Below are positions 52,244 through 62,102 of a DNA stretch of 64,000 nucleotides, piece by piece; the first letter of the stretch is position 1; the number at the start of each line of letters is the position of its first letter. The DNA is taken from NCBI GenBank assembly GCA_036136335.1, contig JAYZQT010000007.1, forward strand, positions 1 to 64,000, in the 5' to 3' direction. A program made the translations under genes and the position numbers. Origin of the DNA: JAYZQT01 sp036136335 (GTDB taxonomy: Bacteria > Pseudomonadota > Alphaproteobacteria > MPNO01 > UBA830). Below the pieces are notes generated by a model that was given only the letters and a program-made list of their open reading frames with translations, was not told the origin of the DNA and did no database searches.

Positions 52244-52964
52244 ACTGGTAATTGAAAATATTTGTGCGGGTTATGGATCCGTGCAGGTTCTCCACGACGT
52301 GAGTCTATCGGTTGAACCTGGGGAAACGGTCGTCCTACTTGGAACAAATGGCAATGGTAAAAGTACACTTTTGAAATCCGTAATGGGTCTTGTTACCCCG
52401 AGTAAAGGTACTATCAGTTATGAGATTGACGGACAGAATATCAACCTGATTGGCAAACGCACCGAAGAAATCGTTGAGCTCGGTATTGCGATGGTCCCGG
52501 AAGGACGACGGCTATTTTCTTTACTAACTGTTGAAGAAAACCTCACGTTAGGTGCATATCGAGACGCGGCACGGCAAAAAATTGATGAAAACCTCGAATT
52601 CTGCTTTACAACCTTTCCGCGCCTGAAAGAAAGACGCAAACAACAAGCTGGCAGCCTCAGCGGCGGTGAACAACAGATGGTAGCTGTCGCCCGGTCCCTA
52701 ATGAGTAATCCGAATATTTTGTTGATAGATGAGCCTTCGGTGGGTTTAGCACCCATACTTGTCAGCCAGATGATTGCCAAAATAAAAGAATTAAAGGAAT
52801 TAAAAAACCTAACAGTTCTAATGGCTGAACAGAACTTTAACCAAGCCATCAAGATTGCTGACAGAGGCTACGTGATTGTCCATGGCCAAATCGAATTTGA
52901 AGGCAAATCAGCCGTTGAACTGGAAGACAATGAGATGATCAAGCAGTTTTATCTGGGCGCTTAA
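52236..52964 (+). CDS. livF: ABC transporter ATPase, LivF type
   Basis: This 242-residue ATPase has Walker A GTNGNGKST, the standard signature LSGGEQQMVAVARSL and Walker B LLIDEPSVGLAP. MVPEGRRLFSLLTVEENL in the Q-loop region is typical of LivF. It starts with GTG inside the end of livG. It would supply the fully canonical ATP site of the heterodimer with the atypical LivG. It is the last gene of the operon. Confidence 0.94.
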   Translation: MSKLVIENICAGYGSVQVLHDVSLSVEPGETVVLLGTNGNGKSTLLKSVMGLVTPSKGTISYEIDGQNINLIGKRTEEIVELGIAMVPEGRRLFSLLTVEENLTLGAYRDAARQKIDENLEFCFTTFPRLKERRKQQAGSLSGGEQQMVAVARSLMSNPNILLIDEPSVGLAPILVSQMIAKIKELKELKNLTVLMAEQNFNQAIKIADRGYVIVHGQIEFEGKSAVELEDNEMIKQFYLGA

Positions 52965-52996
52965 CCTCTTTTTGTTTTAAGACCAAAAGCGAACGA

Positions 52997-53458
52997 TCAC
53001 GAGTCCGTCAGTTCTGATGCCATGACATCCGCCCTAATGCCTTTTGCTTCCGCCGCTGCAAAATTGAGTTCAATTTTCACGCCATTGGGATCCAGTAGAA
53101 AAATTTGAAATAGCCCCTGATCGTCCACCTGACGTTTAGTGTAGGGGACCTCCTTGGCATCAAGGGATTTCATCATGTCCTGCAACGCCGTCGCCCTAAA
53201 CGCAACATGATCAACTACCCCTGAGCCCTGTGTCGCGGTCGATTGCTGTCCAAGATATTTCTTTCTGTTTTCTGACACATCGTCACCACCGACTGTCAAA
53301 TGCAGAACGGGCTCATCCCCAAGGTAAAGCCACTTTACCGGCATTTTGAAATCGGGATGCGGCCCCTCCACCATACCCAAGACTTCCACATACCAGTCGC
53401 ATGTACCTTCAAGATCCTCGGTCTGAATCAGAAAATGTTCCAGATGGGAAAGGGTCAA
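52997..53458 (-). CDS. VOC/glyoxalase family protein
   Basis: This 153-residue single-chain protein has two VOC half-modules. Candidate metal ligands are His in LSHLEHFLIQT, His in VLHLTVGGDD or VVDHVAFRAT, and Glu in NGVKIELNFAA. Members include glyoxalase I, fosfomycin-resistance enzymes and extradiol dioxygenases. It is divergent from the DUF1330 gene and convergent with the Liv operon, so its transcription is separate. The function is unknown. Confidence 0.87.
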   Translation of the reverse strand: MTLSHLEHFLIQTEDLEGTCDWYVEVLGMVEGPHPDFKMPVKWLYLGDEPVLHLTVGGDDVSENRKKYLGQQSTATQGSGVVDHVAFRATALQDMMKSLDAKEVPYTKRQVDDQGLFQIFLLDPNGVKIELNFAAAEAKGIRADVMASELTDS

Positions 53459-53624
53459 CTAAATTCCTTTTTAAATAGCGCAGCGCATTATTTAGTTTAA
53501 TCCAATTCATCACGATGCCAACACCGATTATCGCATTTCTTGCGATGAAAGATCATAAATATTATGAGGATCGTCGAAGAGCCACACCGGCTGAACCTGA
53601 GGATAATCTGTCTGGAGAATAGCA
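53459..53624. promoter_or_regulatory. Divergent promoter gap with inverted repeats
   Basis: This 166-base gap between the VOC and DUF1330 genes carries two inverted repeats: ATCGCA and TGCGAT at 53530-53546, and CATAA and TTATG at 53554-53566. They could be operators shared by the two genes. No clear promoter boxes are visible. Confidence 0.4.
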
Positions 53625-53936
53625 ATGACTGCATACTGGCTTGCCCGCGCCAAAATCAATGATCAATCCGAATATATGAAATATGCTACTAAGGTCCCGG
53701 CAATACTCCAAAAATACAACGGAAAAATTCTCACCCGTGGCGGAAAATACAAGACACTGGAAGGTAAAGATTACTTCGAAAGGTTCGTCGTTATCGAGTT
53801 TCCGTCGATGGAAGATGCGGAAGCCTGTTTTAGTTCAGCCGAATACACGGCAGCCGCGCAGTTCCGACGCAACGATGACGTCGGTCATAACGAGCTGACA
53901 ATAGTTGAGGCTGGGGATCTGACCCCACATAAATAA
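53625..53936 (+). CDS. DUF1330 domain protein
   Basis: This 103-residue protein matches the small ferredoxin-like (dimeric alpha/beta barrel) DUF1330 family. It has MTAYWLARAKINDQSEYMKY at the N-terminus, ILTRGGKYKTLEG, and FVVIEFPSMEDAEACFSSAEY. Members often accompany catabolic genes, and their biochemical role is not established. It is a single gene on the plus strand with convergent neighbours on the right. Confidence 0.88.
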   Translation: MTAYWLARAKINDQSEYMKYATKVPAILQKYNGKILTRGGKYKTLEGKDYFERFVVIEFPSMEDAEACFSSAEYTAAAQFRRNDDVGHNELTIVEAGDLTPHK

Positions 53937-54015
53937 CAGGCCAGCATCCCGGAAGATAATCACAAGTAGCCGGGGCGAGGCGTAAGACAGGGAAATGGTC
54001 TTCGGGGATAAATGA

Positions 54016-54750
54016 CTAACGTCCGCCCGAAATACCTAACACAGTGCCGGATACATAAGCCGCCTGATCGGAGAGTAGCCAGACAATGGCGCTAGCCACC
54101 TCGTGGGGTTCCCCAACACGCTTAAAGGGTATTGTCGGAGCAATAGCCTCCACTCTTCCTTCTGGCTGTATTTCCGTATTAATGGTTCCCGGGCTTACAG
54201 CGCATACACGAACGCCTTCTGAACCGACCTCCTGCGCGAGTCCAAAAGTAAATGTGTCGATTGCCCCTTTGCTTGCGGCATAATGAACGTGTCCACCAGC
54301 GCCACCCAGGGTAGATGCACGGGACGAAAGATTTACAATAACTCCACCTTTTCCTGCTTTTGTTCTAGACATGCGCCTAAGGCCCTCGCGGGCGCATAGG
54401 ATCGTTCCGACAATGTTAACCATCACGTGTCGGGTGAGTTCGGCGCCCGAAATGGCGTCAATTCGGGTAATTGGCTCAAGGACGCCAGCGGAATTCACCA
54501 GAGCGTTCAGGCGTCCTAGCTTTTCATCGCATTTCTCAAATAATTCAATTACGTCTTCTTCACACGAAATATCAGCCTTTACGGCAATCGCCCGGCGCCC
54601 AATGTCTTTGATACGGGACACAACTTTCCCCGCACGCTCACTGTCTGTTCTATAATTCACGCAGACGTCCCAGCCGGCTTTTGCTGCCGCAATGGATGTC
54701 TCCGCTCCAATTCCACGTCCGCCGCCCGTGACCAACAAAGTCCCACTCAT
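54016..54750 (-). CDS. SDR-family oxidoreductase
   Basis: This 244-residue dehydrogenase/reductase has the classical features: TGGGRGIGAE near residue 9, NSAG near 87, a catalytic Ser in VNLSSRAS, and YAASK with Tyr and Lys in GHVHYAASKGAIDTF. The C-terminal ISGGR closes the family pattern. The start is one of two adjacent ATGs (54750 or 54753) behind AAGGAGA; the first gives better spacing. It lies divergent from the second HyuA gene, with about 110 bases between. The substrate is not predictable. Confidence 0.9.
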   Translation of the reverse strand: MSGTLLVTGGGRGIGAETSIAAAKAGWDVCVNYRTDSERAGKVVSRIKDIGRRAIAVKADISCEEDVIELFEKCDEKLGRLNALVNSAGVLEPITRIDAISGAELTRHVMVNIVGTILCAREGLRRMSRTKAGKGGVIVNLSSRASTLGGAGGHVHYAASKGAIDTFTFGLAQEVGSEGVRVCAVSPGTINTEIQPEGRVEAIAPTIPFKRVGEPHEVASAIVWLLSDQAAYVSGTVLGISGGR

Positions 54751-54860
54751 CATATTCTCCTTCTCTAATCCCAGACGAACAGTGACGTTTACGGATGTCA
54801 ACAGCCCGCCATTTGACCAGAGACGACCAGGCATTAAAAATAGCACCACTGGAGAACAAT

Positions 54861-56945
54861 GTGACACAACCAAAAACAAGAAACGCCATCCGCCTCGCCG
54901 CCGATATTGGCGGTACGTTTACCGACATTTCCGCATTCGATCCCACATCCGGATCCCTATTATTCGGTAAAACGCTATCTACACCCGAAAAGCTTATAGA
55001 TGGAATTGCCGATGCCGTGGCCAAGGCGGGAACAACCTTTCCGGAGGCGGAGTTTTTCCTTCATGGTTCGACCATATCAATCAACACCATTCTGGAGCGG
55101 ACTGGCGCCAGAACAGCGCTGCTCATCACGAAAGGATACCGCGATATTTACGAAATCGGCCGGGTTAACCGGCCCGATTCCTATAACCTGTTTTTCGGCA
55201 AGCACGAGCCATTGGTTGAACGCGCGCTCCGCTTCGAGGTAAACGAACGGCTGTATTCGGAGGGAACGGTATACAAACCCCTCGACGAACAAAAAGTCCG
55301 AGAAACCTGCGCGAAGCTGCGGGAAGAGGGTGTTGAATCCGTGGCGATACTGCTTCTTCACTGTTACGCCAATGCGGCCCATGAATTGCGGGTGCGGGAG
55401 ATTGTCGAGGAGGAACTGCCTGGTATCTTTGTCTCCTCTTCTCACGAGTTAAGCCAAGAATACCGAGAGTTTGAGCGCTGTTCTACCGTTGTGGCAAATG
55501 CCTACATCGGACCAAAAGTTAAGGGCTATATTAGCGAGATAGATGATCACATCCGCACAGATGGCTTCAAAGGATCCTTTCTGGTCGTTCAGTCCACGGG
55601 AGGTCTATACGATGGCATGCAGGCCCGACGCCACTGCGTCCGGATGCTTGAATCTGGCCCCGCAGCCGGCGTTATAGGAACCCAGGCCCTTTGCAATGCC
55701 CTGGGCATGTCGAACGCCATAGCTTTTGACATGGGTGGGACAACCGCGAAGGCGGGCGTGATACATGGTGGTAAGGCGCTGACTACCGGAAGTGCGTTGA
55801 TTGGGGGATACGAACGTGCACTTCCCATCCAGATCGCAATGATGGATATCTTTGAAGTTGGAACTGGTGGCGGATCGATTGCCCGGGTCGCTGATGAAGG
55901 CGGTTTACGCGTCGGCCCGGAGAGCGCCGGCGCTCAGCCCGGACCTGCCTGCTACGGTCACGGCGGAGACCAACCGACGGTAACCGATGCAAATGTTGTA
56001 TTGGGCCGTCTATCACCAGATCGATTCCTAGGCGGAGAAATTGAACTCAACGTGGACTCCGCAACCACCGCAATTGATAACCGGATTGCGAAACCATTGG
56101 GAATGGATACGGTAACCGCAGCACAAGGAATGCTCCAAATCGCGGTGACCGCAATGTCACACGCCGTAAAAGCCGTGACCACCGAACGCGGACTGGATGC
56201 AGGTGATTTTGCCATGGTCGCCTACGGCGGTGCAGGCCCACTGCACGCGTGCAACATCGCCCGCGAAATGGGAATCAGTAAAGTGATAATTCCACGTTCA
56301 CCGGGCCATTTCTCCGCGTTTGGCATGCTGTTTTCAGATCTACGCTATGACTTTGTCAGATCATGTTTTACCAAGCTCGCGGACGCCGCATTCGAGGACA
56401 TTGAAGCCATCTACGAAGAACTCGAAGCGGAAGGAATGGAGGAGGCGGAGAAAGTACGCACAGCGCCCGAACAAATTGTGATTAGCAGGGCCGCCGACAT
56501 GCGCTATGTGGGACAAGAACATTCCGTCAGCGTCGATCTCTCCTCGGATCTGTTTGCCAAGGAAGACCGGGCAGGAATCAAATCACGGTTTGATGCCGTA
56601 CATGATCTCCGCTACGGCACAAGCGCACCCGGGGAGCGAAGCGAGATTGTTAGTCTGCGTGTGACAGTCACAGGAATTTTGAAGAAACCTGCGCTTAAGC
56701 CAATCAAAAGCGGCACCAACATTCCTTCACTCGACGCTCATTGTGGTACCAGGCAGGTCCGCTTTGGTGAGAAACTTAGCGATACAGATACCTGGGACAG
56801 GACAAAATTATTGGCAGGGAACAAAATCACTGGCCCGGCACTTATCGAAGAACATGCGTCTACCACTGTCCTTCATCCAGATGACAGGCTCGAAGTCGAT
56901 CGGTTTGGCAACCTAGTCGTATCAATAAGAGGGCGGACGTCATGA
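54861..56945 (+). CDS. hyuA: Hydantoinase A / oxoprolinase alpha-type subunit
   Basis: This 694-residue HyuA protein has AADIGGTFTDISAFD at the N-terminus, then LLITKGYRDIYEIGRVNRP, FDMGGTTAKAGV, PGPACYGHGGDQPT and VAYGGAGPLHAC. The start is GTG 54861, preceded by GGAGAACAAT; an ATG at 54795 lacks a ribosome site. The two HyuA proteins differ in the FDMGGTTAKAG versus IDMGGTSLDIG nucleotide segment, so their substrates may differ. It overlaps hyuB by four bases. The pair may act with the isochorismatase-type amidase at 60838 on a ring-opened ureide. Confidence 0.92.
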   Translation: MTQPKTRNAIRLAADIGGTFTDISAFDPTSGSLLFGKTLSTPEKLIDGIADAVAKAGTTFPEAEFFLHGSTISINTILERTGARTALLITKGYRDIYEIGRVNRPDSYNLFFGKHEPLVERALRFEVNERLYSEGTVYKPLDEQKVRETCAKLREEGVESVAILLLHCYANAAHELRVREIVEEELPGIFVSSSHELSQEYREFERCSTVVANAYIGPKVKGYISEIDDHIRTDGFKGSFLVVQSTGGLYDGMQARRHCVRMLESGPAAGVIGTQALCNALGMSNAIAFDMGGTTAKAGVIHGGKALTTGSALIGGYERALPIQIAMMDIFEVGTGGGSIARVADEGGLRVGPESAGAQPGPACYGHGGDQPTVTDANVVLGRLSPDRFLGGEIELNVDSATTAIDNRIAKPLGMDTVTAAQGMLQIAVTAMSHAVKAVTTERGLDAGDFAMVAYGGAGPLHACNIAREMGISKVIIPRSPGHFSAFGMLFSDLRYDFVRSCFTKLADAAFEDIEAIYEELEAEGMEEAEKVRTAPEQIVISRAADMRYVGQEHSVSVDLSSDLFAKEDRAGIKSRFDAVHDLRYGTSAPGERSEIVSLRVTVTGILKKPALKPIKSGTNIPSLDAHCGTRQVRFGEKLSDTDTWDRTKLLAGNKITGPALIEEHASTTVLHPDDRLEVDRFGNLVVSIRGRTS

Positions 56946-58687
56946 CAGATGAAAAGCGAAAAACCGACCCAGTTGTTACAGAAATCGTGCGCAACGGCGT
57001 GATTGCAATTACTGAAGAAATGAAATCAAACCTGATGCGCACGGCATACAACATGATCATATACGAAGCGCTCGATTTCACTGTCGGCCTTTTTACCGCG
57101 AAGGGTGAAACAATATCAATCGGACTTGGGCTACCCATGTTCATTCGCGGCATGGCAGAAACCATCAAAACAAAACTCGCCCATTACGGAGTGGATGGAA
57201 TAATGCCTGGCGATATTCTTCTGACTAACGACGCATACATCACCGGCAGCCATCTCAACCACCTCACTTTCTCCCTGCCAATATTTCTGGATGGTGAGCT
57301 AATCGGGTTTTCTTGCTGCATGGCGCACTGGCCCGATATTGGAGGCACACTGGACGGTATAACCACGGACATCTATTCCGAAGGACTACAACTGCCGATC
57401 GTTAAATACCAACGTGAGGGAGTGGTTAATGAAGAACTTGTCGATATCATAAAAGCGAACGTTCGGCTGCCGGATAGGGCAATGGGCGATCTCCGGGCGC
57501 AACTGACAGCGATCACAACGGGCGAACGGCGTTATCTCGAACTGGTTGGCCGTTACGGAAAAAACCAGGTTGCCACATCGCTATCCGATATCATGGATCA
57601 ATCTGAGCGGGCCGCCCGCGCCCGCACACTCTCCATTCCCGACGGTGTTTATGAGGCAGAATCCTATATGGATGATGATGGCGTCAGCATATCAGACCGG
57701 ATTCCCATCCGCGTCCGAGTAACTGTCGATGGCGACGAGATGACAGTCGATCTTTCCGATGTGGCAGAACAGGTGCGCGGTTTCTATAACTCAGGAATTA
57801 CAACTGGACATGCCTGTTCGCAGGTGGCGTTCAAGTGCATAACGTCGCCGACCGATTATCCCATTAACGATGGTTCGTTCAGAAACCTGAAGGCAATAGT
57901 TCCACCCGGACGGGTAATAAGCGCAGTGAAGCCGGCGCCAATGCGTTGGTGGATGACCTTTCCGATGACCATCGTGGACACTATCTTCAAAGCGCTGACA
58001 CCAGGCATCCCGGACAGGACGATAGCCGGACATCACGCAGATCTTGTCTGCGGTATGCTCAACGGCATTAATCCGCAAACCAACGAGTTTTATCTTGCAT
58101 TTATCGGTCCAACGGGTGGGGGTTGGGGTGCAAAAAAATCGGAGGACGGGGTTAGCGCCACCGTATGCATCAATGATGGTGACACTCACAACAGCCCCGC
58201 TGAACAGCTTGAAGCAAAGTACCCCCTGCTGATTGAAAACTACATCCTTCGCGAGGATTCAGGAGGCGCGGGAGAATTTCGAGGTGGTCTGGGCTGCGGA
58301 TATACTGTACAGGCGCGCGCCGATCTAATGTTAAATGCGCAGGTGGACCGGATGCACTGCAAACCGTGGGGGCTAAATGGAGGACTTGACGCTGCCGGGA
58401 ATGCCGTCGTACTGCGCTCGAATGGGTCCTGGAAGGAAGATTACCCCAATGCCAAACTTCTTACAGCCCGCATCAAGAAGGGTGACGCCTTCGCAGTCCG
58501 CTCTGGCGGCGGTGGGGGTTTTGGCGATCCCCTAAATCGGCCCGCCGCAAAAGTCGCAGACGATGTGCGCCAAGGATATGTATCAGTCATGTCCGCTAAA
58601 AAGAATTACGGTGTTATATGCAACGGTTCTGGTGCTCTTGACGTAGAAGGTACCGAACACCTTCGGTCCTCGCGCCGAAGTGGCTAA
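56942..58687 (+). CDS. hyuB: Hydantoinase B / oxoprolinase beta-type subunit
   Basis: This 581-residue protein is the complete partner of the HyuA at 54861. It has ITEEMKSNLMRTAYNMIIYEA near residue 25, LTNDAYITGSHLNHLTFSLP, CCMAHWPDIGGTLDG, and a C-terminal REDSGGAGEFRGGLG. The final GGGGGFGDPLNRP is a typical ending of the family. It meets the DUF1015 gene tail to tail with a four-base stop overlap. Confidence 0.92.
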   Translation: MTDEKRKTDPVVTEIVRNGVIAITEEMKSNLMRTAYNMIIYEALDFTVGLFTAKGETISIGLGLPMFIRGMAETIKTKLAHYGVDGIMPGDILLTNDAYITGSHLNHLTFSLPIFLDGELIGFSCCMAHWPDIGGTLDGITTDIYSEGLQLPIVKYQREGVVNEELVDIIKANVRLPDRAMGDLRAQLTAITTGERRYLELVGRYGKNQVATSLSDIMDQSERAARARTLSIPDGVYEAESYMDDDGVSISDRIPIRVRVTVDGDEMTVDLSDVAEQVRGFYNSGITTGHACSQVAFKCITSPTDYPINDGSFRNLKAIVPPGRVISAVKPAPMRWWMTFPMTIVDTIFKALTPGIPDRTIAGHHADLVCGMLNGINPQTNEFYLAFIGPTGGGWGAKKSEDGVSATVCINDGDTHNSPAEQLEAKYPLLIENYILREDSGGAGEFRGGLGCGYTVQARADLMLNAQVDRMHCKPWGLNGGLDAAGNAVVLRSNGSWKEDYPNAKLLTARIKKGDAFAVRSGGGGGFGDPLNRPAAKVADDVRQGYVSVMSAKKNYGVICNGSGALDVEGTEHLRSSRRSG

Positions 58688-59931
58688 TCTAACGGTACAG
58701 AAATCATTCCGTCAGCCAGTTTCGGGTCAAACCATGTTGATTTTGGGGGCATGATCATGCCCGCGTCCGCGACGTTCATCAGATCCTCAAGACTTGTCGG
58801 GAAAAGTGTAAATCCAGCCGCCATCTCGCCGCTGTCGACCCGACGGGCTATCTCTTCTGGACCACGAGAGCCGCCGACAAAATCGATCCGTAAATCAGTC
58901 CGCTGATCGCGCACGTTCAACATTGGCTCAAACACCATGTTCGACAAAACGCTGACATCAAGACGCTTGATGGGATCCTGCGTTAACTGCTGATTTCTCG
59001 GGCGAATTAACGACCAACGGCCTGCAAGATACAACCCGAATGTCAGGCGCTCTGACGGCCGAACGGGATCTATCCGATTGTCAATGTAGAAATGTTTATC
59101 CAGGATTCCCATAAACTCGGCTGGGCTTAGACCGTTAAGATCAAGAATGACCCGATTGTAATCCAGTATTCTAACCTCGTCCTGCGGAAAGCTGACGACA
59201 AGAAAACCGTTATAATTTTCTCTGCCGTGATGAAGGGAGTTGCGTTTCCGACGGTCCATTGCAACGCGCGCACTCGCTGCAGACCTATGGTGCCCATCAG
59301 CAATATAGATGGCGTCCATTTGATTTAGCAGCCCTTCAATCTGCTTTATCACCCCGACATCCGAGATCACCCAGAGCTCGTGACAGGCACCGTCAACATT
59401 TTGAGCTATCGCGGCCGAAGGCGAGGCGGCGACTCGATCCAGAACCGATGACAGGTCAGGCTCAGATCGATGAACACAGAGGACCGGACCAGTGATCGAA
59501 TTGACAGCGTTTATCTGTCTGACCCTGTCATCTTCCTTGGAGGGGCGTGTCAGCTCATGTTTCCTGATACGGTTTTCCAGATACGCGTCCACGGACGCCA
59601 GTGCAGCAACGCCCGTTTGAACCTTCTCACCCTTAGTAATCCGGTAAACGTAAAAGCACGGCGAGGTGTCGCGGACCAGCAGACCTTGCTGTTTGAAACG
59701 CTGCAGGTTTTTGCCTGCGGTTTCGTACACCCGATCCGAATACGGGTCCACGTTTTCCGGCAGATCAATTTCTGCTCGCGATATATGAAAAAATGAGTTT
59801 GGCTTCTCCTTTGCTGCTGCTCTAGCTTCCTCGGCGTTTACTACGTCGTATGGCGGAGCTGCTATCTCGTTTGCCCGGCCCGCCGCCGGGCGCAAACCTG
59901 CAAATGGGCGGACCAGATGGTTAGACGCCAC
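58684..59931 (-). CDS. DUF1015 family protein
   Basis: This protein of about 415 residues begins LVRPFAGLRPAAGRANEIAAPPYDV and contains SFFHISRAEIDLP, YIADGHHRSAASARVAM and YNGFLVVSFPQDEVRILDYNRVI, all hallmarks of DUF1015. One archaeal member is a free-serine kinase (SerK), and the bacterial members remain largely untested. The start is GTG 59931, nine bases after AGGGGAAACC; a longer frame begins at 59985. It sits between HyuB and the class II aldolase gene. A kinase or ligase function here is inference. Confidence 0.9.
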   Translation of the reverse strand: MASNHLVRPFAGLRPAAGRANEIAAPPYDVVNAEEARAAAKEKPNSFFHISRAEIDLPENVDPYSDRVYETAGKNLQRFKQQGLLVRDTSPCFYVYRITKGEKVQTGVAALASVDAYLENRIRKHELTRPSKEDDRVRQINAVNSITGPVLCVHRSEPDLSSVLDRVAASPSAAIAQNVDGACHELWVISDVGVIKQIEGLLNQMDAIYIADGHHRSAASARVAMDRRKRNSLHHGRENYNGFLVVSFPQDEVRILDYNRVILDLNGLSPAEFMGILDKHFYIDNRIDPVRPSERLTFGLYLAGRWSLIRPRNQQLTQDPIKRLDVSVLSNMVFEPMLNVRDQRTDLRIDFVGGSRGPEEIARRVDSGEMAAGFTLFPTSLEDLMNVADAGMIMPPKSTWFDPKLADGMISVPLD

Positions 59932-60009
59932 TATGGTTTCCCCTGTCCAATGCCACGCGAAGACCAAAACGACCCTGAAACACAAATACGCTCACTAATG
60001 GAATGCAAT

Positions 60010-60726
60010 TTACAAGGATTCTGCGCCTGCTCGGCGTTGAAAATACTCCCAGGCTCGTTTTACCGAGAAATCACTGAGAAAAATCTCGGCGCACTGATCT
60101 ATCTCGCCGTCGGAGAGATATTCAATATCCTCGTGCATCGTCAGTGTATCCTGCAGCAATCGCGCGTTCACCTGGAGATATATTGATGTCATCACCGCAC
60201 CCTGAACGCTTTTTCCCGTAACCGCACATCCATGTCCACGCATCAGTACCACATTATTTGAAGCCAGCCCGCTGGCCAGATCACGCCCCTGCTCCATATT
60301 TACGACCAACAGGTTTGTATCACCGAAATTGTCGCGGATATCCCAGACGGGGACAGCCTTGCCGATTGAGGCCCCTACATGCGCGACCGGTTTGAGTGGA
60401 ACGGGCGTTACCCCAAAAGGTATGACAGCATGGGAATGATTATGCACCACAGCATTTACGTCCGGTCTCGCTTCATAGATTGCGCCATGAATGTGCCGCT
60501 CTGCGTAGGGTGTACGGCTGTCATCAATGGCCTCACCTTCGAGGGTGAATTCAATGACATCTCCAAGAGCAACCAACTCGGGGCTGCGCGAACGACTCAT
60601 CAGATACCGTTTAGGATTTTCTGGATGACGAATACTCACGTGACCATAGGCGTCAACGACGTTTTCACGGGCCAGAATTCGGTTGGCTACCACTACTTCC
60701 CGCATGGTATTCAGGGATTTATCCAT
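60010..60726 (-). CDS. Class II aldolase/adducin family protein
   Basis: This 238-residue protein belongs to the class II aldolase fold, which needs a metal held by His residues. VVHNHSHAVIPFG and LMRGHGCAVTG supply the metal ligands, and GHVSIRHPENPKRYLMSRSRSPE is the conserved N-terminal segment. Some members decarboxylate dihydroxyphthalates or other aryl acids, and others cleave aldols. The Pht5-like gene at 62386 favours an aryl-acid decarboxylase, but evidence is only contextual. The ATG at 60726 is chosen over one 17 codons upstream. Confidence 0.88.
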   Translation of the reverse strand: MDKSLNTMREVVVANRILARENVVDAYGHVSIRHPENPKRYLMSRSRSPELVALGDVIEFTLEGEAIDDSRTPYAERHIHGAIYEARPDVNAVVHNHSHAVIPFGVTPVPLKPVAHVGASIGKAVPVWDIRDNFGDTNLLVVNMEQGRDLASGLASNNVVLMRGHGCAVTGKSVQGAVMTSIYLQVNARLLQDTLTMHEDIEYLSDGEIDQCAEIFLSDFSVKRAWEYFQRRAGAESL

Positions 60727-60837
60727 TATTCTGATCCGAATTTTGCTGCCGACCACTTTCTCATAGCACGCAATCAATGTCCCGGCGAGTCGCCCCCGCT
60801 AGGATTTCGCGGTAAGCTCTCGTGAATTGGGAACAGG

Positions 60838-61554
60838 GTGTTGGATACGATGACGCGCGATTTTGAAGATCATTGCTGGACTGACGTCATTTCGCCAGAG
60901 ATTCTCCAAGTATACAAACCCTACCAAAGAACTGTCTTTGTCGGGCAGAAGCCGGCGCTTCTGGCAATAGACCTATACAACTTTGTCTACCGCGGTGATC
61001 CAAAAAAATATCCTCACGAGCTGACGGAGGATTATCCCAGCTCCTGTGGCAAATTCGCATGGGACGCTGTCGAGCCCACGAAGCGTTTGTTTAATGCATG
61101 CAGGTCCGCCGCGCTGCCAATCATTTACGTGACGGGATCGGTGAACAAAGGACGAGTGCGGTCGACCAACCGGCAGACTGGAGACGATGCTGGCGACGAG
61201 ATGATGGAAATCCACCCTGCGTTTGCAGTGCAGGGTGATGATATTCTAATACGCAAAGAGCGAGCGAGCGCTTTTCATTCTACTCCACTGATTGCGCGGC
61301 TGACGCAACTCAATATCAATAGCCTTATTGTCTGCGGCGAAAGCACCTCGGGGTGTGTTCGTGCATCTGTAGTTGATGCCTATTCATACGGGTATCACGT
61401 CACGATTTCGGAGGAATGCGTGTTTGACAGGTCCGAACTCTCTCACAAGGTCAATCTATTCGACATGCACCATAAATATGCAGATGTTATGGTTTTAGCC
61501 GATATAATATCTCATCTGGAAAAAACCTATCCAGCCCCGAAGGCAGCGGAGTAG
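60838..61554 (+). CDS. Isochorismatase-family cysteine hydrolase
   Basis: This 238-residue hydrolase has the triad Asp45 in LLAIDLYNFVY, Lys140 in LIRKERASAF, and Cys173 in GESTSGCVRASVVDAYSYGY. The last stretch resembles N-carbamoylsarcosine amidases. The start may be GTG 60838, TTG 60841 or ATG 60850. With HyuAB it would make the classical ring-opening then carbamoyl-removal pair. It is followed after five bases by the cupin gene. Confidence 0.9.
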   Translation: MLDTMTRDFEDHCWTDVISPEILQVYKPYQRTVFVGQKPALLAIDLYNFVYRGDPKKYPHELTEDYPSSCGKFAWDAVEPTKRLFNACRSAALPIIYVTGSVNKGRVRSTNRQTGDDAGDEMMEIHPAFAVQGDDILIRKERASAFHSTPLIARLTQLNINSLIVCGESTSGCVRASVVDAYSYGYHVTISEECVFDRSELSHKVNLFDMHHKYADVMVLADIISHLEKTYPAPKAAE

Positions 61555-61559
61555 GAGTT

Positions 61560-62102
61560 ATGGCAACAAAAATTGATACGGCGGATTTACACGACAAGCT
61601 GGAAGCGTCCCTTGACAGGCATTGCAAGACACTGGCTACCCGCGAGCCAAATTCAAGAGTGTGGGCATTAGAAACCAAACTCGATACCAAATATGCACGA
61701 ACCCAGCGACGTTATCTGGGTACCAGCGGTAACGTGGAACACACGGATCCGAAGGCATTAATGGGAGACAGCTTCACGCTAACAATAATCGAGCAACCCC
61801 CGGGCCATGAGCAGCCACTGCATCATCATAATGAAGAAGAAGTGTTCTTTGTGCTTGAGGGCAAACCTACCATCATCTGGGAATACGCCGGCACTATTGT
61901 AAAACGGCAACTCGGACCATGGGACATGATCTACAATCCCGCGGGACAGGTGCATGGCGTCATTAACGAATCCAGCGAGCCCTGTTTTTTTCAGGTCATG
62001 CTGGGGAATTCGAAACCCGACCGACCCCAATATCTGGATCCAGAACTGCGGCGCCTGCAGGCCGAAGACAGGCCCGACGAAGATGTACGCGCCAAGGAAT
62101 AA
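61560..62102 (+). CDS. Cupin domain protein
   Basis: This 180-residue single-cupin protein has motif 1 in PGHEQPLHHHNEEEVFFVLEG, with metal-binding His, His and Glu, and motif 2 in PWDMIYNPAGQVHGV. Cupins of this size act as dioxygenases, isomerases or regulators of ring-cleavage routes. The position just after the amidase gene suggests one operon. Its substrate is unknown. Confidence 0.87.
   Translation: MATKIDTADLHDKLEASLDRHCKTLATREPNSRVWALETKLDTKYARTQRRYLGTSGNVEHTDPKALMGDSFTLTIIEQPPGHEQPLHHHNEEEVFFVLEGKPTIIWEYAGTIVKRQLGPWDMIYNPAGQVHGVINESSEPCFFQVMLGNSKPDRPQYLDPELRRLQAEDRPDEDVRAKE

Noticed and set aside
58044..58232. Plus-strand open frame inside hyuB
   Set aside because: It lies in another frame of a complete hyuB gene and shows no domain.
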